A stretch of 6,832 nucleotides of DNA from Actinomycetes bacterium (GTDB lineage Bacteria; Actinomycetota; Thermoleophilia; Solirubrobacterales; 70-9), in contig JAEZIQ010000089.1 of assembly GCA_023436605.1 (NCBI GenBank), positions 1 through 6,832 on the forward strand, given 5' to 3'. This document shows positions 1 through 5,163 of this stretch, one piece after another. The position numbers were made by a program, and so were the translations under genes. Within the stretch, counting starts at the first letter, position 1. Each line of letters opens with the position of its first letter. Under the pieces are notes generated by a model. The model did no database searches. It was not told the origin of the DNA and saw only the letters and a list, made by a program, of their open reading frames with translations.

Positions 1-2960
1 ATCTCGGACACCGGCTTGTGCTTCTTGATCTCGGCCGCCATCTGGGGCTGGGTGTAAGCCGGTTCATCGGTCTCGTTGTGGCCGAAGCGGCGATAGCCGA
101 TCACGTCGATCACGATGTCGCGCTTCCAGCGTTCGCGGTAGGCCATCGCCAGGCGCATCGCCTGCGAGCAGGCTTCGACGTCATCGGCGTTGACATGCAG
201 GATCGGGACGTTGAAGCCCTTCGCCATGTCGGCCGCGTACGGGGTCGAGCGGCCGTCGGTCGGATCGGTGGTGAAACCGATCTGGTTGTTCTCGATGATG
301 TGAATCGTGCCGCCGACCGAGTAGCCCTCGAGCGACTGGAGGTTGAAGGTCTCGGCAACCACTCCCTGTCCGGGGAAGGCCGCGTCGCCGTGGAGCACCA
401 CCGGAACTGCGCTGGAGGAGTCGAGGGTGAGGTTGCCGCCCTCGATGTTGCCCTGCGAGTACCGGGTTGCGCCGGCGACGACCGGGTCGACGAACTCGAG
501 GTGGCTCGGGTTCGGGTAGAGGTGGACCTTGATGCTCGTGCCGTCGTGATGCTCGGCGATGCCCTCGTGGCCGTAGTGGTACTTGACGTCACCGGTGCCG
601 CCATGGGGGATCGCGGCAACTGCCTTGACGTCCTCGATCCGCTTGCCACCTTCGAACTCGGCGAAGATCGCTTCGGCCGGACGCCGCACCGTGTGAGCGA
701 GGACCGAGAGGCGACCGCGATGGGCCATGCCGAGCACGACTTCCCTGGCGCCGCCACGGGCGGCCAGGGTGGTCAGTTCGTCGAGCATGGTCACGATCGA
801 ATCGAGGCCCTCGATCGAGAACATCTTCTGGCCGAGGTAGGCCTTCTCGAGGAAGCGCTCGAATTCGAACACGTCGATCAACCGGTCGAGCAGGCGCTTC
901 TGCTCATCCTTGTCGAGCGGCTTGCGGTGGGCACCGGTCTCGACCATCTCCCGCAGCCAGACCCGCTGGCTGTGGGAGGAGATGTGTTCGAACTGGTAGC
1001 CGATCGATCCGGTGTAGGCAGCCTTCATCCGGGGCAGCGCTTCGAGCAGCGTTTCGCCGGGAACTCCGATGCGCAGGATCGAGGCAGGCACCTGGGCCAT
1101 CAACTCGGGTGTCAAGTGGACGGTCTCAGGGTCGAGTGCCGGGTCGCCCTTGGGCTCGGCCCCGAGCGGATCGAGATTCGCAGCCAGGTGACCGTGGGTG
1201 CGGTATGCCTTGAGCAGCGAGGTTGCCGCCTGAACCGCCTGCAGCAGTTCGTGCGAGGGAACTTCGGTGATCGCGCTGGGGGCCGGCGCGGCAGCGGCCG
1301 AGAGCGGCGGGGACTGCTTCGCCTTGGCCTGGGCAGCGGTGAGAACGGTTCGGTCAATGCCGAGGTCGTCGGCGACCGACTCGTAGAACTCGTCGTCTCC
1401 GGCCAGCAGGCCGTCGAGGGTCTTGAGGAAGTTGCCCGACTCGGCCCCCTGGATGATCCGGTGGTCGTAGGTCGAGGTCAGGGTCATCACCTTGGAGACG
1501 CCGAGCGCGTTGATCTTTTCCTGGTCGGCATGCGACCACTCCGGCGGGTAGGCGATCGAGCCGGCGGCGACGATCGTGCCCTGGCCCTTCATCAGGCGGG
1601 GGACCGATGCGACGGTGCCGATCCCGCCCGGGTTGGTCAGGGTGATGTTGGTGCCCGCGAAGTCGTCCGGGGTGAGCCGGTTTTCGCGGGTCTTGGTGAT
1701 CAGGTCCTCGTAGTAGGCGTGGAAAGCGGGGAAGTCGAGCTGGTCGGCGCCCTTGATCGCCGGGACCATGAGGCTGCGCGAACCGTCCTTCTTTTCGACG
1801 TCGACCGCGATTCCGAGGTTGATCTGGCCGTCGTAGACGGAGAAGAGCTTGCCGTCACGGTCCTCGAAGTGGCGGGCCATGACCGGCCACTTGCGGGCGG
1901 CCTGGACGATCGCCCAGGCGACCAGGTGGGTGAAGGAAACCTTCATGCCGCGGTCGGCCAGGGCGCCGTTGAGGCCCTTGCGCTTGGCGTCGAGCGTGTC
2001 GACGGCAACGGTGCGGAAAGAGGTCGCGGTCGGGATCGAGCGGCTCTCGTCCATCGCTTTGGCCAGCATTCCGGCCGGTCCGCGAAGTGCCTTCTCCTCG
2101 CGGTCGACGGCGGCAGCGGCACCGTCGCCCGCAGCCAGCACGTCAGCCTTGGTCACCTTGCCGCCGGGACCGCTTCCGCTCAGCTGGTCGAGGGTGAGCC
2201 CCTTCGCGGCAGCGATCCGCTTGGCGATCGGGGTGGCCCGGCCGTCACCGACGTCGGCGGTCGCGGCCGAGGTTTCTCCGGAAGCGGCTGCGGCCGGGGC
2301 GGCGCCGTTGCCGCCGCTGGTTCCGGTCCCCGGGATCATCCGGCAGAGCGCGGCACCGATCGGGATCTCCTGGTCCGGCTCGACCAGCAGCTCGGTGATT
2401 TCACCGGCCGTCGGGGCCGGCACTTCGGCGTCGACCTTGTCGGTCGACACCTCGACCAGGGTCTGGCCTTCATCGACCTTGTCGCCGACCGCGACGTGCC
2501 ACTCGAGCACGGTCCCTTCGGTCACCGACTCGCCCATCTCGGGCATGGTCACTTCGATCGGGTCGCCGGCCGGGGCAGAGGTCGCTTCGGTGCCGTCGGC
2601 CGGGGCGACATCGCCATTCGGGGTGCCGGTAGCGCGGGGAGTGGCGTCGTCACCGAGGTCTGCGTCGCCTTCACCGGCGGCCGCGGGTTCCGAGACACCG
2701 GGGCTACCTGCATCCGGGTCGATCACGGCCAGCACGGCGCCGACGGCGATCTCCTCGTCAACTTCTGCACGGAGCTCGGTCACCGTGCCGGTCACCGGCG
2801 CGGGCACTTCGGCGTCGACCTTGTCGGTCGAGACCTCTACGAGGGTTTCGCCCTCCTCGATGGTGTCGCCGACCGCGACGTGCCACTCGAGCACGGTCCC
2901 TTCGGTCACCGACTCGCCCATCTCGGGCATCGTCACTTCAACAGCGGTTGCTTCGGCCAT
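1..2960 (-). CDS. kgd: Multifunctional 2-oxoglutarate dehydrogenase E2-E1 fusion (Kgd type) with two lipoyl domains, C-terminus cut by window edge
   Basis: Oxidative decarboxylation of 2-oxoglutarate and succinyl transfer to CoA (TCA cycle, cytoplasm), with a separate E3 expected. The 986 visible codons read, in order: lipoyl domain 1 (about 7-81, STDKVDA, lipoyl Lys47); an acidic Ala/Gly/Pro linker; lipoyl domain 2 (about 135-209, Lys175); a Gly/Ala linker; a peripheral subunit (E3)-binding domain (about 240-277); an E2 acyltransferase core (about 290-520) ending in YDHRIIQG with His500; an Ala/Pro linker; then the E1 thiamine-diphosphate part from about 570. E1 marks are HRGR (His747), DVKYH (His795), HGDAAF (Asp859), ENNQIGFTT (Asn892) and FGHNETDEP (959-967). 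By comparison with mycobacterial Kgd, some 450-500 residues are missing on the left. The sequence from the E2 core onward follows mycobacterial Kgd closely, including Gln504 where classical E2s have Asp. Mycobacterial and corynebacterial Kgd/OdhA lack the lipoyl and E3-binding domains seen here. The start ATG (2958-2960) is followed at once by the lipoyl fold; the only Shine-Dalgarno is a GGAG just 3 bases upstream. Identification is very secure; symbol by homology. Confidence 0.95.
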   Translation of the reverse strand, partial: MAEATAVEVTMPEMGESVTEGTVLEWHVAVGDTIEEGETLVEVSTDKVDAEVPAPVTGTVTELRAEVDEEIAVGAVLAVIDPDAGSPGVSEPAAAGEGDADLGDDATPRATGTPNGDVAPADGTEATSAPAGDPIEVTMPEMGESVTEGTVLEWHVAVGDKVDEGQTLVEVSTDKVDAEVPAPTAGEITELLVEPDQEIPIGAALCRMIPGTGTSGGNGAAPAAAASGETSAATADVGDGRATPIAKRIAAAKGLTLDQLSGSGPGGKVTKADVLAAGDGAAAAVDREEKALRGPAGMLAKAMDESRSIPTATSFRTVAVDTLDAKRKGLNGALADRGMKVSFTHLVAWAIVQAARKWPVMARHFEDRDGKLFSVYDGQINLGIAVDVEKKDGSRSLMVPAIKGADQLDFPAFHAYYEDLITKTRENRLTPDDFAGTNITLTNPGGIGTVASVPRLMKGQGTIVAAGSIAYPPEWSHADQEKINALGVSKVMTLTSTYDHRIIQGAESGNFLKTLDGLLAGDDEFYESVADDLGIDRTVLTAAQAKAKQSPPLSAAAAPAPSAITEVPSHELLQAVQAATSLLKAYRTHGHLAANLDPLGAEPKGDPALDPETVHLTPELMAQVPASILRIGVPGETLLEALPRMKAAYTGSIGYQFEHISSHSQRVWLREMVETGAHRKPLDKDEQKRLLDRLIDVFEFERFLEKAYLGQKMFSIEGLDSIVTMLDELTTLAARGGAREVVLGMAHRGRLSVLAHTVRRPAEAIFAEFEGGKRIEDVKAVAAIPHGGTGDVKYHYGHEGIAEHHDGTSIKVHLYPNPSHLEFVDPVVAGATRYSQGNIEGGNLTLDSSSAVPVVLHGDAAFPGQGVVAETFNLQSLEGYSVGGTIHIIENNQIGFTTDPTDGRSTPYAADMAKGFNVPILHVNADDVEACSQAMRLAMAYRERWKRDIVIDVIGYRRFGHNETDEPAYTQPQMAAEIKKHKPVSE
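2419..2555 (-). repeat. Lipoyl-domain coding repeat, copy 2
   Basis: Second copy of the in-frame repeat, encoding most of lipoyl domain 2. Its identical blocks are 2481-2546 and 2419-2447. The differences cluster in the 33 bases between them (2448-2480, 23 of 33 matching), where the loop before the lipoyl lysine motif reads KVDEGQTL instead of TIEEGETL. The linker sequences outside the repeat do not match between copies. Confidence 0.9.
2803..2939 (-). repeat. Lipoyl-domain coding repeat, copy 1
   Basis: First of two in-frame direct repeats inside kgd, encoding most of lipoyl domain 1. It matches copy 2 at 126 of 137 bases by my hand alignment, with a constant offset of 384 bases (128 codons). 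Two blocks are identical: 66 bases (2865-2930) and 29 bases (2803-2831). The identity includes third codon positions, so it reflects common DNA descent and not only protein constraint. Confidence 0.9.
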
Positions 2961-2992
2961 GTGCTCCAAGTGTATGTATTCGGAGAATCCGC

Positions 2993-3021
2993 GTTCTGTC
3001 CATTTGGACAAGCTGGGTCAA
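2993..3021 (-). promoter_or_regulatory. Candidate kgd promoter
   Basis: Reading the minus strand, TTGACC (3021-3016, five of six bases of the -35 consensus) is followed after 17 bases by CAGAAC (2998-2993, a weak -10). Transcription would begin near 2986 and give a leader of about 25 bases. The spacing is ideal but the -10 is poor, so this is only a candidate. It is the best pair I found upstream of kgd. Confidence 0.35.
2997..3010. promoter_or_regulatory. Inverted repeat, possible operator for kgd
   Basis: TGTCC-ATTT-GGACA is a perfect inverted repeat with 5-base arms and a 4-base centre. It lies in the spacer of the candidate kgd promoter and ends 36 bases upstream of the kgd start codon, a position where a bound repressor would block polymerase. 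Arms this short can arise by chance, and I do not recognise a regulator for it. Confidence 0.35.
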
Positions 3022-3052
3022 GAACTACAAGCCGGTTTCGTCTCACTTCGTT

Positions 3053-3081
3053 TTGACGGTGGTTGTAGGGTCTCCGCTAGT
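3053..3081 (+). promoter_or_regulatory. Weak candidate promoter for the acyl-CoA reductase gene
   Basis: TTGACG (3053-3058) is a five-of-six match to the -35 consensus; 17 bases later GCTAGT (3076-3081) matches the -10 at only three positions. It would start transcription near 3088, leaving a leader of under 30 bases before the GTG at 3116. A promoter is expected in this divergent gap, but the exact element is uncertain. Confidence 0.25.
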
Positions 3082-3103
3082 CCGCTAATTGCGTCTATTG
3101 CTC

Positions 3104-3113
3104 GGAGGAGGAG
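3104..3113 (+). promoter_or_regulatory. Strong ribosome binding site deciding the GTG start
   Basis: The run GGAGGAGGAG ends two bases before GTG at 3116; its first GGAGG leaves 7 bases to the start codon. This selects GTG 3116 over the in-frame TTG at 3089, which lies upstream of the site and would add nine residues not belonging to the Rossmann fold. Confidence 0.85.
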
Positions 3114-3115
3114 CT

Positions 3116-5104
3116 GTGGATTACTTCATCACCGGAGGCACCGGTTTCATCGGCCGCTACCTGATTGAGAGGCTGTTGAAGCGGGAGGGCACGGTGCATG
3201 TTCTGGTGCGCGAAGGCTCTCGGGGCCGCTTCGAGGAGACACGGGCGGGATGGGGCGAAGACGGCGAGCGCGTGGTGCCGGTCATCGGCGACCTCAGCCA
3301 GCCCAATCTCGGGCTCGACGCCGAGAAGATCGCCGAGCTGAAGGGGACGATCGGCGCCTTTTACCACCTGGCGGCGATCTACGACATGGAAGCCGACGAG
3401 GAGACGATCCGGATCGGCAACATCGAGGGCACCATCAACGCCGTCGATCTGGCCAACGAGCTTGAGGTCGGCTGTTTCAACCACGTCAGTTCGATCGCCG
3501 CAGCCGGCCTGTTCAAGGGCACCTGGCGCGAAGACTTCTTTGACGAGGCCGAGAATCTCGACAAGCACGCCTACTTCCGGACCAAGCACGAGTCGGAGCG
3601 GATCGCCCGCGAGCGGACAACCGTGCCCTGGCGGGTCTACCGGCCGGGCATCGTGGTTGGGGATTCCGAGACCGGTCAGATGGACAAGATCGATGGCCCC
3701 TACTACTTCTTCAAGCTGATTCAGAAGCTGCGGGACGTGCTGCCGCCCTGGGCCCCGACCGTGGGCATCGAAGGCAAGCAGATCAACGTGGTGCCGGTCG
3801 ATTTCGTCGCCGACGCAATCGACCACATCAGCCACCTGCCGGAAAAGGACGAGATGGTCTTCCACCTGACCGATCCGAACCCCCTGCGGGCCGGCCAGAT
3901 CATCAACCTTTTCGCCCGGTCGGCTCACGCGCCCCAGATGTCGATGCGGCTCGACCCCCAGATGCTCGAGATCGTCCCGCCGGCCGTGCGTGGTGGCCTG
4001 ATGATGCTGCCGCCGGTCAAGCGGATCACCGACTCGGTCCTCGATGACCTCGGCATCCCGCGCGAGGTCCTGGTCTACATCAACTACCCGACCAAGTTCG
4101 ACTGCACCAACACCCTCGAAGCGCTCGAAGGCACCGACATTGCGGTGCCGCCCCTGGCCTCATACGCTGACAAGCTCTGGGACTACTGGGAGCGAAACCT
4201 CGATCCGGACCTGTTCAAGGACCGCTCGCTCGGGGGAGCGATCGGCGGCAAGATCGTGATGATCACCGGCGCTTCCTCGGGGATCGGTGAAGCGGCCGCG
4301 ATCAAGGCGGCGGCGGCCGGAGCCAAGGTGCTGCTTGTTGCCCGTTCGCGCGACAAACTCGAGGAGATCCAGGCCTTGATCGCCGATGAGGGTGGTGAGG
4401 CCTTCATCCACACCGCTGACCTCTCGGATACCGACGACATCGAGCGGATGGCCGACGAGGTGCTGGCCGAGCACGGCCACGTCGACGTCCTGGTCAACAA
4501 CGCCGGCCGTTCGATTCGCCGCTCGGTCGCGCTGTCCTACGACCGCTTCCATGATTACGAGCGGACCATGCAGCTCAACTACTTCGGGTCACTGAAGCTG
4601 ATCCTGAAGCTGCTGCCGCGGATGCGCGAGCGGAAGTCGGGCCACATCATCAACGTCTCCTCGATCGGCGTCCAGACCAACGCGCCGCGTTTCTCGGCCT
4701 ACGTCGCCTCGAAGGCGGCCCTTGACGCATTCAGCCGCTGCATCGGTTCCGAGATCATCGACGACAAGGTCCACATCACGACCATCCACATGCCGCTGGT
4801 GCGGACCGCGATGATCGCGCCGACCAAGATGTACGACGCCTTCCCGGCGATCAGCCCGGACGAGGCGGCGGAGATGATCACCGACGCGATGATCCGCAAG
4901 CCGAAGAAGGTCGCGACCAGGCTCGGCAACTTTGGCGAGCTGATGTACAGCCTCTCGCCCAAGGCCTCGGATGCGATCCTCAACACCGGCTACAAGCTCT
5001 TCCCCGATTCGAAGGCGGCCAAGGGCGAGAAGGACGGAACCGACAAGGCCCCTTCGACCGAGGCAGTCGCCTTCGCTCATCTGCTGCGCGGCGTCCACTG
5101 GTAG
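3116..5104 (+). CDS. acrA1: Bifunctional fatty acyl-CoA reductase (alcohol-forming), double-SDR AcrA1/Maqu_2220 family
   Basis: Predicted to reduce long-chain acyl-CoA through the aldehyde to the fatty alcohol, using NAD(P)H, in the cytoplasm. The 662-residue protein is two complete SDR units. The N-terminal extended SDR (about 1-360) has TGGTGFIG at 6-13 for cofactor, Ser126 in HVSS and the Tyr153-x3-Lys157 pair. The C-terminal classical SDR (about 377-662) has TGASSGIG at 384-391, NNAG at 461-464, Asn488, Ser516 and Tyr529-x3-Lys533, a full catalytic tetrad. That half resembles Acinetobacter Acr1, an aldehyde-forming acyl-CoA reductase, over long stretches (NNAGRSIRR, ERTMQLNYFG, RFSAYVASKAALDAFSRC, MPLVRT.MIAPTK) and ends in the same His-Trp. 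The length fits Marinobacter Maqu_2220 and mycobacterial AcrA1. From those relatives, the C-terminal unit should make the aldehyde and the N-terminal unit reduce it to alcohol. GTG is chosen as start because GGAGGAGGAG precedes it and the Rossmann strand begins at once. It lies 59 bases upstream of agpS on the same strand. No signal peptide or membrane segment is evident. Family very secure; chain-length preference unknown. Confidence 0.92.
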   Translation: MDYFITGGTGFIGRYLIERLLKREGTVHVLVREGSRGRFEETRAGWGEDGERVVPVIGDLSQPNLGLDAEKIAELKGTIGAFYHLAAIYDMEADEETIRIGNIEGTINAVDLANELEVGCFNHVSSIAAAGLFKGTWREDFFDEAENLDKHAYFRTKHESERIARERTTVPWRVYRPGIVVGDSETGQMDKIDGPYYFFKLIQKLRDVLPPWAPTVGIEGKQINVVPVDFVADAIDHISHLPEKDEMVFHLTDPNPLRAGQIINLFARSAHAPQMSMRLDPQMLEIVPPAVRGGLMMLPPVKRITDSVLDDLGIPREVLVYINYPTKFDCTNTLEALEGTDIAVPPLASYADKLWDYWERNLDPDLFKDRSLGGAIGGKIVMITGASSGIGEAAAIKAAAAGAKVLLVARSRDKLEEIQALIADEGGEAFIHTADLSDTDDIERMADEVLAEHGHVDVLVNNAGRSIRRSVALSYDRFHDYERTMQLNYFGSLKLILKLLPRMRERKSGHIINVSSIGVQTNAPRFSAYVASKAALDAFSRCIGSEIIDDKVHITTIHMPLVRTAMIAPTKMYDAFPAISPDEAAEMITDAMIRKPKKVATRLGNFGELMYSLSPKASDAILNTGYKLFPDSKAAKGEKDGTDKAPSTEAVAFAHLLRGVHW

Positions 5105-5114
5105 GCAGGTCGTA

Positions 5115-5133
5115 CAACTGGTATAACCAGTTG
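5115..5133. promoter_or_regulatory. GntR/FadR-type operator upstream of agpS
   Basis: CAACTGGT-ATA-ACCAGTTG is a perfect inverted repeat with 8-base arms and a 3-base centre. Its core TGGTATAACCA fits the TNGTNNNACNA consensus of the FadR subfamily of GntR regulators (FadR, PdhR, LldR and GlcC belong there). It begins 10 bases after the reductase stop codon and overlaps the extended -10 of agpS, so a bound regulator should repress agpS. No U-run follows it on the plus strand, so a terminator role is unlikely. The regulator gene is not in this window, and its effector cannot be told from the site. Confidence 0.75.
5119..5127 (+). promoter_or_regulatory. Extended -10 promoter for agpS
   Basis: TGGTATAAC contains the extended TG motif (5119-5120), one base, then TATAAC (5122-5127), five of six bases of the -10 consensus. 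There is no convincing -35 at the expected distance, which extended -10 promoters tolerate. Transcription would start near 5133-5135, giving a leader of about 30 bases. Part of the match is shared with the operator palindrome, so the resemblance could be partly incidental. Confidence 0.5.
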
Positions 5134-5147
5134 ACGTCGACGAGCTG

Positions 5148-5155
5148 AAAGGAAG
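5148..5155 (+). promoter_or_regulatory. Ribosome binding site deciding the agpS start
   Basis: AAAGGAAG ends 8 bases before the ATG at 5164, a normal spacing. An in-frame GTG at 5155 overlaps this site itself and is therefore a poor start; using it would add only three residues. Confidence 0.7.
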
Positions 5156-5163
5156 TGCCGGGC

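Noticed and set aside
18..3056. A very long plus-strand open frame (1012 codons) opposite kgd
   Set aside because: It is antisense to a recognisable E2-E1 fusion with all family motifs. Its translation is rich in Arg, Gly, Val and Asp with no recognisable domain, and it ends inside the promoter region. Long antisense frames are common in GC-rich DNA.
3095..3928. A 277-codon minus-strand open frame opposite the reductase N-terminal half
   Set aside because: It is antisense to a well-conserved SDR domain and gives no recognisable protein.
5115..5133. Reading the 8-base-arm palindrome as an intrinsic terminator of the reductase gene
   Set aside because: No T-run follows on the plus strand (the next bases are ACGTCGACG), the loop is only three bases, and the core matches a known operator consensus and a -10 element better.
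5135..5142. The 8-base palindrome CGTCGACG just after the agpS operator
   Set aside because: Such short palindromes are expected by chance in GC-rich DNA, and it adds nothing to the operator next to it.
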